Positions 43,933 to 53,177 of a stretch of DNA of 64,000 nt are shown piece by piece. The translations under genes were made by a program, and so were the position numbers. Source of the stretch: Streptomyces canus (GTDB lineage: Bacteria; Actinomycetota; Actinomycetes; Streptomycetales; Streptomycetaceae); the NCBI RefSeq assembly GCF_030816965.1, contig NZ_JAUSYQ010000002.1, positions 5,739,501-5,803,500 of the forward strand. The letters are read 5' to 3'. The first letter of the stretch is position 1, and each line of letters opens with the position of its first letter. Below the pieces are notes generated by a model. It was not told the DNA's origin. It made no database searches and worked only from the letters and a program-made list of their open reading frames with translations.

Positions 43933-46900
43933 ATGGGGCGCGGATCGCAGTCGGGGCTGCGGTTCGGACTGCTCGGGCCGCCGATTCTGTACGACGGTCA
44001 TGGCGGGGCGGGGGTGCGTGTCGTCGGCAGCCGCAAGCAGCGGATCCTGCTGGCCGCGCTGCTCCTCGAAGCGGGCCGGGTCGTCTCCGCCGAGGCCCTC
44101 AAGGACGCCCTGTGGGGCAGCACCCCGCCGGCCTCGGCGAAGGCCTCCCTGCACAACCACGTCTCCCGGTTGCGGCGGCTGCTCGACGACCCCGAACGCC
44201 TGCAGGCCATGGCCCCCGGCTATCTGCTGCGCGTCGCGCCGGGCGAACTCGACGTCCAGGTCTTCGAGAGCCACGCCGCCCGGGCCCGCGGCGCGCACGC
44301 CGACGGGAACTGGACCGAGACCGTCCGGGCGTGCGCGGCGGCGCTCGCGCTGTGGCGGGGCGCGCCGCTCAGCGGGGTCCCGTCCGAACTCGTCGGATAC
44401 GCCCTGGTCCAGCGACTGGAGGAGGCCCGACTGCTCCTCCTGGAGTGGCACTACGACGCCGAGCTCGCCCTCGCCGACACCCGGCCGGGCGCCCTCGTCC
44501 CCGAACTCTCCGCGCTCGCCGCCGAGCACCCCCTGCGCGAGTCCTACCACCGTCAGCTGATGCTCGCCCTCCACCGCACCGGCCGCCAGGCCGAGGCCCT
44601 CGCCGTCCACCGCGATCTGCGCACCCGCCTGGTCGAGGAACTCGGCGTGGAGCCGGGCCCGGCGGTCCGCGAGGCACATGTGGAGGTGCTGCGCGGGGGA
44701 GACGGCGGAGGGAGGACCGAGGCCGGGACTCGGGCTGAGGGTGCTGTTCGGGATGACGGGGATCACCAGACCGGAGGGGAGGGCGCAGCAGGCCGTTCGG
44801 GAAGGGCCGTTGACTTCGGCGAACCCCGCGAGGAGGGCCGGTCGACCCCTCCCGGTGCGCTCCCCGCAGGCGCTACGCGCGAAGATGCCCCGCCCGGCTC
44901 CCATCCGTCGCGTCCCGCCCCGCATCCGTCGCGCCCTGCCGCCGAACCGCCGTCCCACGCCCCCGCCCCCGAGGACGAGACCCCCCTCCCCCTGCCCCGT
45001 CCGGCCCAACTCCCCCCACCGCCCGGTCACTTCACCGGCCGCGAAACCGTCCGCGACGACCTCCGCGATGCCCTCACCCTCGGCGGCGGCCCGGCGGTCG
45101 GTGTCATCAGCGGCATGGCAGGCGTCGGCAAGAGCGCGCTCGCGTTGCACGTCGCCCATGGGTTGCGGGAACGTTTCCCTGACGGCCAGCTCTACGTCAA
45201 TCTGCAGGGCGCCACCCCGGGAATGACCCCCCTCACCCCGGCCCAGGCCCTCACCGCCCTGCTCCGCGACCTCGGCGCCGACCCGCGCAGCATTCCCGAA
45301 CACCCGGACGCGGCAGCCGCGTTGCTGCGCTCACTGCTCGCGCCCACCCGCACGCTCATGGTGCTGGACGACGCCGCGAGCGCCGCGCAGGTACGGCCGC
45401 TGCTGCCGGCCGGATCCGGCTGCGCGGTGATCGTCACCAGCCGTTCCCCCCTGACCGCCCTCGACGACGCCCACCGCTTCCCGCTCACCCCGCTCTCGGC
45501 CGAGGAGAGCGCGGAGTTGCTGCGCGCGGTGTCGGGCCGGGACAGCCGGGACGGTCCCACTGATCACATCACCCCGGTCACCCCCGATGCCGATGTCGAT
45601 GCCGTCACTTCCGCCACCGCCATAGACGCCACCCACCCCCTCATAGAACTCACCGGCCGCCTCCCCCTGGCCCTCCGCGTCGTGGCCGCGCGCCTGGCCG
45701 CCCGTCAGGCCCTCACCCCCGACGTCCTGGCCGACCAACTGGCCGCGACGGAAGACCGGTTGCGGCACCTGGAGTACGACGACCTCTCCGTGCGCCGCTC
45801 CCTGGCCGTCGCCCACGACGCCCTCGCCGCCTCCGGCCGCCGGTCCGACCGCGACGCCGCCCTCACCCTGTGCCGCATCGGCGCCCTCGACCTCCCCACC
45901 TACGGCGTCCCCCTCGTCGCCCGCCTCCTCGGCGCCGACGGCACCGACGAGACCCGTGCCGAGGACGCGCTCGACCGCCTCGTCGACGTGGCCCTCCTGG
46001 AGGAGACGGCGTACGGCCGCTACGCCCCGCACGGCCTGGTCCGCGACTTCGCGCGGGAACTCGCGGGCACCGGGCACGCCCCCGACATCGCCCGCACCGC
46101 CCTGCGCTGGTACGCGGCCGTCGCCGAACGCGCCCTCACCGCGATCGTCGAACCCGGCCTCGACCTGGAGGACCGCCGCCGCCCGACCGCCGCGCAGCCG
46201 CCGGAGCACGCGGCACATGTGCTGGCCATCCCGCCGTTCCCGTCCTCCCAGAAGGCCTTCGCCTGGGGCGAGTCGGAGCTGGAGAACATCGTCGTCCTGG
46301 CCGAACGGCACACGGACAGCCCCGACGAGCGCACCGCCGCCCATGTCTCGACCCTGCTGCGCCTGCTCTCGCCCTTCCTCCAGCGCAGCGGCCGGGTGGC
46401 CGAGACGGAGGTCCTCGGCCGGGCCGCGCTCACGGTGGCGCGGCGGCTCGGTGACGAGGCGGCCGAGGCGTGCGCCCTGGGCGACCTCGCCGGACTGCAC
46501 TTCCTGACCGGCCGGCACAGCGAGGCCCTCGCCCTCAACGACCACGCCCTCGCGATCTGGCGGCGGCTCGGAGAGGACTCCTGGACCCGCCGCTGCCTCA
46601 ACAACCGGGGTCTCCTGCTCGAAAGCCTGGGCCGGTACGCCGACTCGGGCGAGGCACTGCGCCAGAGCCTCGCCTACTCACGGCAGTTGAACGACCCCTT
46701 CGGCGAGGCAGTGGCCCACAGCAACCTGGGCAACCTGTACGAGCACACCGACCCGCGCGCCGCCATCGAGCAGCACCGGCGTTCGCTCGCCATCGGCGAG
46801 GAGACCGGCAGCGTGGTCGTCCGGCACTCGGCACACTGCAACATCGGCTACGCCCACCTCACCCTCGGCGAACCGGCCGCCGCGATGGCGCACTTCGAGG

Positions 46901-47226
46901 AGAGCCTGCGCATCCTCGGCAGCCCCGGCGACTGGCACGGCGAGTCGCAGAGCCGCCTCGGCCTGGTCCGCGCCCTGCGTCTGATCGGCCACGGCGAACG
47001 CGCCGCCGCAGAGTGCGCGGAACTGCTGCGCCGCGCGGACGCCCGCGCCGACCGCTACACCGGCGCCCTCGCGCGCCACCAGCACGGACTCCTGCTGCGT
47101 GAACGGGGCAGAGCGGAGGAGGCCCACGAGCAGTGGCGGGCCGCTCTCGACGCGCTGGACGGGACGGACGAGAAGACGGTGCTCCAGGAGCTCATCGCAC
47201 TGCTCGACGACTCCGGCCTACGGTGA
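43933..47226 (+). CDS. AfsR/SARP-family regulator with BTAD, NB-ARC and TPR domains (second copy)
   Basis: 1097 aa from ATG 43933; GTGs at 43921 and 43930 are in frame and cannot be excluded. N-terminal winged HTH ('VRVVGSRKQRILLAALLLEAGR', 'LHNHVSRLRRLLDDPERL'), BTAD ending 'LRTRLVEELGVEPGPA', then a long low-complexity linker (residues 260-370, rich in Gly, Arg and Pro). NTPase: 'VISGMAGVGKSALALHVA', 'TLMVLDDAASAAQVRPLLP'. TPRs fill the C-terminal third. It probably activates specialised-metabolism genes; no biosynthetic cluster is adjacent. Its stop abuts the convergent polymerase gene with no gap. Confidence 0.9.
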   Translation: MGRGSQSGLRFGLLGPPILYDGHGGAGVRVVGSRKQRILLAALLLEAGRVVSAEALKDALWGSTPPASAKASLHNHVSRLRRLLDDPERLQAMAPGYLLRVAPGELDVQVFESHAARARGAHADGNWTETVRACAAALALWRGAPLSGVPSELVGYALVQRLEEARLLLLEWHYDAELALADTRPGALVPELSALAAEHPLRESYHRQLMLALHRTGRQAEALAVHRDLRTRLVEELGVEPGPAVREAHVEVLRGGDGGGRTEAGTRAEGAVRDDGDHQTGGEGAAGRSGRAVDFGEPREEGRSTPPGALPAGATREDAPPGSHPSRPAPHPSRPAAEPPSHAPAPEDETPLPLPRPAQLPPPPGHFTGRETVRDDLRDALTLGGGPAVGVISGMAGVGKSALALHVAHGLRERFPDGQLYVNLQGATPGMTPLTPAQALTALLRDLGADPRSIPEHPDAAAALLRSLLAPTRTLMVLDDAASAAQVRPLLPAGSGCAVIVTSRSPLTALDDAHRFPLTPLSAEESAELLRAVSGRDSRDGPTDHITPVTPDADVDAVTSATAIDATHPLIELTGRLPLALRVVAARLAARQALTPDVLADQLAATEDRLRHLEYDDLSVRRSLAVAHDALAASGRRSDRDAALTLCRIGALDLPTYGVPLVARLLGADGTDETRAEDALDRLVDVALLEETAYGRYAPHGLVRDFARELAGTGHAPDIARTALRWYAAVAERALTAIVEPGLDLEDRRRPTAAQPPEHAAHVLAIPPFPSSQKAFAWGESELENIVVLAERHTDSPDERTAAHVSTLLRLLSPFLQRSGRVAETEVLGRAALTVARRLGDEAAEACALGDLAGLHFLTGRHSEALALNDHALAIWRRLGEDSWTRRCLNNRGLLLESLGRYADSGEALRQSLAYSRQLNDPFGEAVAHSNLGNLYEHTDPRAAIEQHRRSLAIGEETGSVVVRHSAHCNIGYAHLTLGEPAAAMAHFEESLRILGSPGDWHGESQSRLGLVRALRLIGHGERAAAECAELLRRADARADRYTGALARHQHGLLLRERGRAEEAHEQWRAALDALDGTDEKTVLQELIALLDDSGLR

Positions 47227-48912
47227 TCACTTCGCGTCCGCATAGCACTCCACCACCGCCGTCGTGAACGGGAACCGCACCGGTGTCTCGCCGAACGTCA
47301 GCCGCCCGGCCAGGTCCGACGCGTCCCTGATCGCCGCCACGACCGCCTCGGTCTCCTCCTCGGGACAGTGCACGATCACCTCGTCGTGCTGGAAGAAGAC
47401 CAGCTCGGCCGCCATCCCCGTCAAGGCCTGGCGCAGCGCGGCGAGCAGCAGCAGGGTCCAGTCGGCGGCGCTGCCCTGCACCACGAAGTTCCGGGCGAAC
47501 CGGCCGCGGGCGCGGGTGTTGGTGGAGGCGTACCCGGGCCCCCAGCCGTCTTCCACAGGTCGCTCGACCGGGTCGTCCTGCGGGATGCCCGCCTCCTCCG
47601 CGTCGCCCGCACCGGCCGCAGGCGGACATGTCCGCCCCAGCCAGGTCCGCACCAGCCGGCCCTCCTCGCCCGCGCGGGCCGCGTCGTCGACGTACGCCAC
47701 CGCCTTCGGGAAGCGGCGTCTGAGCGCGGCGAGGTTCTTGAGGCCGTCGCCGGAGGTCTGGCCGTAGACCGCGCCGAGTACGGCGAGTTTGGCCTGGCCG
47801 CGGTCGCCGGAGAACGCGCGGTCGGAGACGGCCTGGTAGAGGTCGGTCTCGCGTCCTGCCACCTCCATGAGCCCGGGGTCGCGGGAGATGGCCGCCAGCA
47901 CCCGCGGCTCCATCTGGTCGGCGTCGGCGACGACGAGCCGCCAGCCGGGGTCGGCGACCACCGCACGCCGAATGACCTTGGGGATCTGAAGGGCACCGCC
48001 GCCATGGGTGACCCATCGGCCCGTGACGGTCCCGCCCGCCAGGAACTCGGGCCGGAACCGCCCGTCCCGTACCCAGTCCTGGAGCCAGGACCAGCCGTGG
48101 GCGACCCAGATGCGGTACAGCTTCTTGTACTCGACCAGCGGCTTCACGGCCGGATGGTCGACGGACTCGATCTCCCACCGCCGGGTGGACTTCACCTTGA
48201 TGCCGGCCTGCGCGAACGCCTTGATGACGTCGGCGGGCAGATCGGGCCGCACCCGGCGCCCGAAGGCCTCGGACACCTGGTCGGCCAGCTCGGCGAGACG
48301 CCGGGGCTCGCCGCCGCCGGCATACCGCTCGCCGAGCAGTTCGTGCAGCACCCGGCGGTGGGTCTCGGCGCTCCACGGCAGCCCGGCGCGGTTCATCTCG
48401 GTGGCCACCAGCATCCCCGCCGACTCGGCGGCGGTCAGCAGGCGCATCCGGTCGGGGTGCGCGGTGGTGTCGTGCCGCCGCTGCTGGTCGGCGTAGACCT
48501 CGACGAGGTCGGTCAGCGGCACATGGGCGCTCTGCGGCTCGAACAGGGGCGACTGCGAGCCCGGTTCGGCCGCGCGCTGGGGCGGGTCGGGCGGTACGGG
48601 ACCGCCGCGCAGCCGGGCCAGGGCGGCTGCGGCCGAGCGGGGCTCGCCGTATCGCCCCGCGTGGCCGAGCAGGAGGGTCTCGGCGTCCTCGATGTCGTAG
48701 CACCGCTCCACCCGCACCCCCGCGGCGAGCAGACGCGGATAGACCTCGGCGGTGGACCGCCACACCCACCGCGCCACCTCCGGCCGCCCCCGCACGGCCG
48801 CACCCAGATCCGCCTCCCACCGCACCGGCCCGGCAGGCATCCCGTCAGGACCGAGGGCGGCGACCTCCACACCACCGTCCTCGGCCGGAGCGAGAGCCCA
48901 GCGGTCGTTCAT
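47227..48912 (-). CDS. PolI-like (family A) DNA polymerase with degenerate exonuclease region
   Basis: 561 aa from ATG 48912; a TTG at 48942 with GGAAGG upstream is the alternative. It is much shorter than PolA, with no 5' nuclease domain. Motif A 'LVVADADQMEPRVLAAIS', motif B 'QAKLAVLGAVYGQTSGDG' and motif C 'ELVFFQHDEVIVH' are present. Motif B is a variant (Val-Leu-Gly for the usual Phe-Gly). This is the actinobacterial 'bifunctional 3'-5' exonuclease/DNA polymerase' group, probably a repair or translesion enzyme. A dyad lies just upstream of the start. Confidence 0.88.
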   Translation of the reverse strand: MNDRWALAPAEDGGVEVAALGPDGMPAGPVRWEADLGAAVRGRPEVARWVWRSTAEVYPRLLAAGVRVERCYDIEDAETLLLGHAGRYGEPRSAAAALARLRGGPVPPDPPQRAAEPGSQSPLFEPQSAHVPLTDLVEVYADQQRRHDTTAHPDRMRLLTAAESAGMLVATEMNRAGLPWSAETHRRVLHELLGERYAGGGEPRRLAELADQVSEAFGRRVRPDLPADVIKAFAQAGIKVKSTRRWEIESVDHPAVKPLVEYKKLYRIWVAHGWSWLQDWVRDGRFRPEFLAGGTVTGRWVTHGGGALQIPKVIRRAVVADPGWRLVVADADQMEPRVLAAISRDPGLMEVAGRETDLYQAVSDRAFSGDRGQAKLAVLGAVYGQTSGDGLKNLAALRRRFPKAVAYVDDAARAGEEGRLVRTWLGRTCPPAAGAGDAEEAGIPQDDPVERPVEDGWGPGYASTNTRARGRFARNFVVQGSAADWTLLLLAALRQALTGMAAELVFFQHDEVIVHCPEEETEAVVAAIRDASDLAGRLTFGETPVRFPFTTAVVECYADAK

Positions 48913-48932
48913 GGTTGCGAGTGTGACACCAG

Positions 48933-48948
48933 GGTCTGACAACAGACC
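48933..48948. promoter_or_regulatory. GGTCTG-ACAA-CAGACC palindrome before the PolI-like gene
   Basis: Perfect six-base arms (48933-48938 and 48943-48948), 21 bases upstream of the ATG. It overlaps the likely promoter or the TTG start and may be an operator. It is not a standard actinobacterial SOS box (GAAC-N4-GTTC). Confidence 0.45.
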
Positions 48949-49002
48949 TTCCGGACATCAGGACGGCGCCTCGCCGCCCCGGGCTCGCCGAACCTGGTCC
49001 CC

Positions 49003-49737
49003 TCAGCCCTGCTCTCCCTGCAGCTTCAGGTAGCCCTCCAGCTCCTTGGCGATGGCGGCCTCCACCGGCCCTTTCTCGATGCCGAGGCCGGACAGGACCC
49101 CCGTGCCGTGTTCGAACTCCAGCAGGGCCAGCAGGATGTGTTCGGTGCCGATGTAGTTGTGGCCCAGCCGGAGGGCCTCGCGGAAGGTGAGTTCCAGGAC
49201 CTTCTTGGCGTCGGAGCCGTACGGGATGAGCTCGGGGACCTCGTCGGCGGCCGGCGGGAGCGCCTCGGTCGCGGCCTGGCGGACGGCGTCGAGGGTGACG
49301 CCCTGCGCGACGAGCGCCTTGGCGGCGAGGCCCTCCGGTTCGGCCAGCAGTCCGAGGACGAGGTGCTCGGGACGGCCCTCGGGGTTGCGGGCGGTGATGG
49401 CCGCGTTGTGGGCCGACATCACCACGTTGCGGGCCCGCAGGGTGTACCGGCTGAAGCCCTGGTCGGCCGCCAGGTCCGTCGACTCCTTCGGCACGAACCG
49501 CTTCTGCGCCGCCTGCCGGGTGACCCCCATGCTCCGTCCGATGTCCGTCCAGGAGGCACCCGAACGCCGGGCCTGGTCCACGAAGTGGCCGATCAGATGG
49601 TCGGCCACCTCCCCGAGGTGATCGGCGGCGATCACCGCGTCCTGGAGCTGGTCGAGGGGCTCGACATGGACCTTCTTGATGGCCGTGATGAGGTCGTCGA
49701 GCCGTACGGATGACGTGATGTTGGGGTTGGTCGTCAT
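49003..49737 (-). CDS. Clp N-domain protein with HTH, probable autoregulator
   Basis: 244 aa from ATG 49737. The N-terminal 85 residues contain a helix-turn-helix 'ASWTDIGRSMGVTRQAAQKRF'. The rest is a double Clp-N repeat as in ClpA/ClpC adaptor domains ('ARNVVMSAHNAAITARNPEG', 'GTEHILLALLEFEHGTGVL'), without any AAA+ module. It may sense proteotoxic stress or Clp substrates and control transcription. Two perfect GTCAACC/GGTTGAC dyads lie directly against its start codon, as expected for autorepression. Confidence 0.87.
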   Translation of the reverse strand: MTTNPNITSSVRLDDLITAIKKVHVEPLDQLQDAVIAADHLGEVADHLIGHFVDQARRSGASWTDIGRSMGVTRQAAQKRFVPKESTDLAADQGFSRYTLRARNVVMSAHNAAITARNPEGRPEHLVLGLLAEPEGLAAKALVAQGVTLDAVRQAATEALPPAADEVPELIPYGSDAKKVLELTFREALRLGHNYIGTEHILLALLEFEHGTGVLSGLGIEKGPVEAAIAKELEGYLKLQGEQG

Positions 49738-49739
49738 GT

Positions 49740-49787
49740 GTCAACCGTAGGTTGACGCGCATGGGGTGTCAACCCTTGGTTGACACC
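49740..49787. promoter_or_regulatory. Paired GTCAACC-N3-GGTTGAC operators at the Clp-N/HTH start
   Basis: Dyad 1: GTCAACC (49740-49746), GTA, GGTTGAC (49750-49756). Dyad 2: arms GGTGTCAACC (49765-49774) and GGTTGACACC (49778-49787) around CTT, perfect over ten bases. The dyad centres are 28 bp apart. Dyad 2 also contains a TTGACA-like -35 element. Dyad 1 starts two bases from the ATG. Confidence 0.8.
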
Positions 49788-49818
49788 GAAGGGTGTCCAC
49801 GCGCGCGTGCCGTCGCCG

Positions 49819-50448
49819 CTACTTCGGCGACGACACCACCAGCCGCACCGCCAGCCCCGTGAACACCGACCCGCTGAAGATGTTGAGCCCGCGCGCCACC
49901 CGCCGACTGCGTCGCAGCAGCGCCGAGAGCTTCCCGGAGAGCAGCCCGGTCAGGCCGTCCACCACGACGCCCATCACGGTGATCGTGAGCCCGAGCACCA
50001 GGAACTGCCCCCACACGTGGCCCATCTCCGGCGCCACGAACTGGGGCAGGAACGCCACGTTGAACAGGATCACCTTCGGGTTGAGCAGATTGGTGACGGC
50101 CCCCTGCCAGAAGGCCCGCCGCATCCCGGGACCGGCCGGCGCCCCGTCCTCACCCGGCACCGAACGGTCCCGGAACGCCTTCACCGCGAGGTACAGCAGA
50201 TAGGCCGCACCCGCCCAGCGCAGCACGTGGTACAGCGTCGGCAGGGCCTGGAACAGTGCCGAAAGACCGAGCGCCGCCGCGACCGTGTGCACGAACATCG
50301 CCGAGGCCACCCCGAGCGCCGCCATCACCCCCGCGGCGGGCCCGCCCCGGCCGCCCATCGCGACGATGAACATCATGTCGGGGCCGGGAGTGACACAGAG
50401 CGCGAAGGCGGCGACGAGAAAGGCCGCGTAGAGAGACATGTCCACCAT
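49819..50448 (-). CDS. LysE/RhtB-family amino-acid exporter
   Basis: 209 aa from ATG 50448; ATG 50439 is equally possible. Six membrane segments. The N-terminal 'FALCVTPGPDMMFIVAMGGRGG' is the LysE/RhtB signature (TPGP), and 'GAVTNLLNPKVILFNVAFLPQFV' is the second conserved region. It exports small neutral or basic amino acids or analogues. It is divergent from the DUF2786 gene by 66 bp. Confidence 0.9.
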   Translation of the reverse strand: MVDMSLYAAFLVAAFALCVTPGPDMMFIVAMGGRGGPAAGVMAALGVASAMFVHTVAAALGLSALFQALPTLYHVLRWAGAAYLLYLAVKAFRDRSVPGEDGAPAGPGMRRAFWQGAVTNLLNPKVILFNVAFLPQFVAPEMGHVWGQFLVLGLTITVMGVVVDGLTGLLSGKLSALLRRSRRVARGLNIFSGSVFTGLAVRLVVSSPK

Positions 50449-50514
50449 GCCGCCATGCTCGAAGCGGCACACGCGCGTGGGCGACCGATTTTCGGGGAGT
50501 GAGACGATCGCCCC

Positions 50515-51672
50515 GTGAGCAGCAGTAAGAACAACAGCGCGAGCGACAGCCCGAGCGGCACCGTCGACCGCGCCTTCCGGGCCGCCCTCTACGCCGACGA
50601 CGACACCGCCCTGGACACCGGCGCTTCCCTCCTCGCCGCCGACCCCGAGGCGGACGCCGAACTGACCCGGCGCGGCACCGAGTTCGTGGCGCAGGCCTGG
50701 CGGCGCGGCTGGCAGCCCGCCGATGTCGTACGGATCGTGCGACGCGAACTGGACGACCCGCACGTACGCCTCGCCACGGCCCTGATCAGGGCGCAGGCCC
50801 CGGAGGACCGCCCGCGCGGCCACCGCTGGGCCGCTCAGCTGGCCCAGTTGGAGGAGCCCGGCGCGAACACCCCCCGCCCCGACCGCTTCACGCACGCCAC
50901 CGCCGTACTCGAGCTGTACCGCCTGCTGCTGCGCCTGCCCGCGCTGGAACCGCTGGAGGAGCCCCGGCGGGAGCACGCGGGCGACGACCGCATGCTCGGC
51001 CGTATCCGGGCCCTGCTCGCCAAGGCGGAGGCGACCGGCTACCCCGAGGAGGCGGAGGCCCTCACCGCCAAGGCGCAGGAGCTGATGGCCCGGCACAGCG
51101 TCGACGAGGCGCTGCTCGACGCACATGCGCCCACCAAGGACGCCCCCGGCGCCTGCCGGATCGGGGTCGAGCCGCCGTACGAGCAGGCGAAGGCGGTGCT
51201 GCTCGACGCGGTCGCCACCGCCAACCACTGCCGGGCCGTGTGGAACGAACCGTTCGCCTTCTCCACGGTCGTCGGCTTCGAGGGTGATCTCGCGGCGGTC
51301 GAGCTCCTGTACACCTCGCTGCTCGTGCAGGCGCAGTCCGCGATGGCGAAGGCGGAGGCGGCCCAGCGGGCGGGCGGCCGCGGGCGCACCAAGACCTTCC
51401 GGCAGTCCTTCCTCGCGGCCTACGCCCACCGCGTCGGCGACCGCCTGCGCACCGCCGCCGAGGCCCCGGTGACCGACGACCTGCTGCCGGTCCTCGCCTC
51501 CCGCGAGGTCGCCGTCACCGACCGCATGGACCGGCTGTTCCCGCAGACCACCACGACCCGCCTGCGCGGTGTCAGCGACGAGGCCGGCTGGACCGAGGGC
51601 GCCCGCGCGGCCGACCGGGCGCAGGTCGGACACCGGCCCCGGCTCAGTCCCCGACCGGGGAGAAGGCGCTGA
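50515..51672 (+). CDS. DUF2786 domain protein
   Basis: 385 aa from GTG 50515. The DUF2786 signature 'MLGRIRALLAKAEATGYPEEAEALTAKAQELMARH' (in parts) lies near residue 160; the following region 'NHCRAVWNEPFAFSTVVGFEGDLAAVELLYTSL' (in parts) is the DUF7168-type tail. The function is unknown; phage and plasmid homologues exist. The 3' end overlaps the convergent lipoprotein gene by 29 bp. Confidence 0.87.
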   Translation: MSSSKNNSASDSPSGTVDRAFRAALYADDDTALDTGASLLAADPEADAELTRRGTEFVAQAWRRGWQPADVVRIVRRELDDPHVRLATALIRAQAPEDRPRGHRWAAQLAQLEEPGANTPRPDRFTHATAVLELYRLLLRLPALEPLEEPRREHAGDDRMLGRIRALLAKAEATGYPEEAEALTAKAQELMARHSVDEALLDAHAPTKDAPGACRIGVEPPYEQAKAVLLDAVATANHCRAVWNEPFAFSTVVGFEGDLAAVELLYTSLLVQAQSAMAKAEAAQRAGGRGRTKTFRQSFLAAYAHRVGDRLRTAAEAPVTDDLLPVLASREVAVTDRMDRLFPQTTTTRLRGVSDEAGWTEGARAADRAQVGHRPRLSPRPGRRR

Positions 51673-52189
51673 CCGAGGCGTTCGGGTCACCGGCGTTGTC
51701 GCTCCGGCCCTGGACCGGGCCGTACGACCACTTGTAGCTCTTCGCGGTCCCGGCTCCCGGCAGGGCGATGTTCAGGGTCTTCACGTCGAGGCTCGCCTTG
51801 GCGCCGGCCTCGCCGCGCGTGTACGTGAGGGTGAAGGTCGCGGCCGTGCCCTTGGCCAGGGTGAGCTTCGTGGACTTCGTGCCTTCGCCGGGCGACACGC
51901 TCGCCGACGAGTCCGTGGCGTTCAGGTCGATGCCGGGAAAGCCGTCCAGCGTGCACTCGGCGCTCTGGTTGGTGAGCGTGACGGGGATGTTGCCGGTGTC
52001 CCCGGCGGCGGGGGCCACGTTGGCGGGTCCGACCTCCACGTCCATGGCGCCGATCCGGCACGTGGTGCCGTTGCCCGGGCTCGCGGCGGCGCTGTCGTCA
52101 CCACCGGAGGAGCCGGAGCTGTCACTGGAGCAGCCGGTCAGGAGCAGGGCCGCGGCGAGAGCGGTGACGGCGAGGGGGGCGGCGCGCAT
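51644..52189 (-). CDS. DUF4232-type lipoprotein
   Basis: 181 aa from ATG 52189 (AGAGGAC upstream). Signal peptide with lipobox 'ALLLTGCSSD', Ser/Gly/Asp-rich tether, then a DUF4232-like beta domain: 'GNIPVTLTNQSAECTLDGFPG' and 'TFTLTYTRGEAG'. It is anchored to the outer face of the membrane. Function unknown; this family is abundant in Streptomyces. Confidence 0.87.
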   Translation of the reverse strand: MRAAPLAVTALAAALLLTGCSSDSSGSSGGDDSAAASPGNGTTCRIGAMDVEVGPANVAPAAGDTGNIPVTLTNQSAECTLDGFPGIDLNATDSSASVSPGEGTKSTKLTLAKGTAATFTLTYTRGEAGAKASLDVKTLNIALPGAGTAKSYKWSYGPVQGRSDNAGDPNASVSAFSPVGD

Positions 52190-52277
52190 GTGAAGTCCTC
52201 TGATGTGAGCGATCCGGTGCATGGATCATCACGCATGACGGGACGCTGCGGTTGCCCGCCCCCACCGTCGCCTTCCG

Positions 52278-52793
52278 CTACGACCCCGCACTCACCGACG
52301 GGAACCCGCTCGGCAGCTTGCCGCCCTCGGCCCGGGTATAGGTCTCGGCGCCGATGCCGCCCTCCCAGTTCACCTTGAGAGTGTCCTTGCCGACCGACTC
52401 GATCGTCCCGTCCGCCCGGTCCTTGCTGCCGTCCGTGCACTTCAGGCGGATCGTGTCGGCACTCGCGGAGCCGCTGCACACCGTGCCGCCGGTGACGAAG
52501 AGCCCGGCCCGGTCGCCGTTGACCAGCAGCGCCACGGCCTTGCCGCCCGTGGTCGCCAGCCAGCTGCCCGCCACCTCGCCGGACGCGGACGAGGAGGACG
52601 TACCGCCGGTCCCCCCGGAAGTGGAGGCCGAGGCGGACGCCGACGACGAGCCCGCCGTACTGGAGCTCGGCGACGGCTCGTCGTCCGAGCCCCCGCCGCT
52701 GCACGCGGTCAGGACGAGCGCGCCCACCAGTCCCGCGGCCGCGAGCCCGGCCCGCCGACGCGGCACAGGGCGCGAGAGGATCGCCGTAGTCAC
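52278..52793 (-). CDS. Lipoprotein, unknown
   Basis: 171 aa from GTG 52793 (GGAG six bases upstream; TTG 52805 is an in-frame alternative). Signal peptide 'AGLVGALVLTACSGGG' with a lipobox Cys, followed by a 40-residue Ser/Ala/Gly/Thr tether and a small beta domain ('GSWLATTGGKAVALLVNGD', 'DTIRLKCTDG', 'LKVNWEGG'). The order Lys-Val-Asn-Trp recalls lipocalin-like small-ligand domains but I cannot name a family. It lies 88 bp upstream of the DUF4232 gene on the same strand. Confidence 0.82.
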   Translation of the reverse strand: MTTAILSRPVPRRRAGLAAAGLVGALVLTACSGGGSDDEPSPSSSTAGSSSASASASTSGGTGGTSSSSASGEVAGSWLATTGGKAVALLVNGDRAGLFVTGGTVCSGSASADTIRLKCTDGSKDRADGTIESVGKDTLKVNWEGGIGAETYTRAEGGKLPSGFPSVSAGS

Positions 52794-52860
52794 TGGAGAC
52801 TCCAAGCTGTAGCGGTCTGCCGGACGGATCGCAGCAAGCTACCAGCACCACCCGTGAGAG

Positions 52861-53166
52861 TTACCAGGACGATGTGCGGACACCTGGCAGATATCCCGCG
52901 TGCGCCTGCTCCCGCAGTCCTACCCGGGACAGCCCGAAGGCCCGGAAGTAGCCGCGCGGCCGTCCGTCGACCTGGTCGCGGTTGCGCACGCGCGTGGCGC
53001 TCGCGTTCCGCGGCTGCCGTCGCAACTCCTCCTGTGCGGCCAGCCGTTCGGCGTCCGTGGTGGAGGGGCGGCGGATGATCTCCTTCAGCTCGGCCCGCCG
53101 TTCGGCGTACCGCGCGACGATCTCCTGGCGCTTCTCGTTCTTCGCGATCTTGCTCTTCTTCGCCAT
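52861..53166 (-). CDS. rpsN: Ribosomal protein S14, zinc-free paralogue
   Basis: 101 aa, starting '[17 protein letters not shown]' and ending '[21 protein letters not shown]'. It has the long zinc-free S14 form with no CxxC motifs. In Streptomyces such copies replace the zinc-binding S14 under zinc shortage and are repressed by Zur. It follows rpmB by 11 bp on the same strand, so both are read from the Zur-like box at 53449. Confidence 0.95.
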   Translation of the reverse strand: MAKKSKIAKNEKRQEIVARYAERRAELKEIIRRPSTTDAERLAAQEELRRQPRNASATRVRNRDQVDGRPRGYFRAFGLSRVGLREQAHAGYLPGVRTSSW

Positions 53167-53177
53167 ACCGGTTCCCC

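Noticed and set aside
43733..43933. A 66-codon frame before the second SARP gene
   Set aside because: TTG start without a ribosome site, running through the AT-rich promoter and the SARP start.
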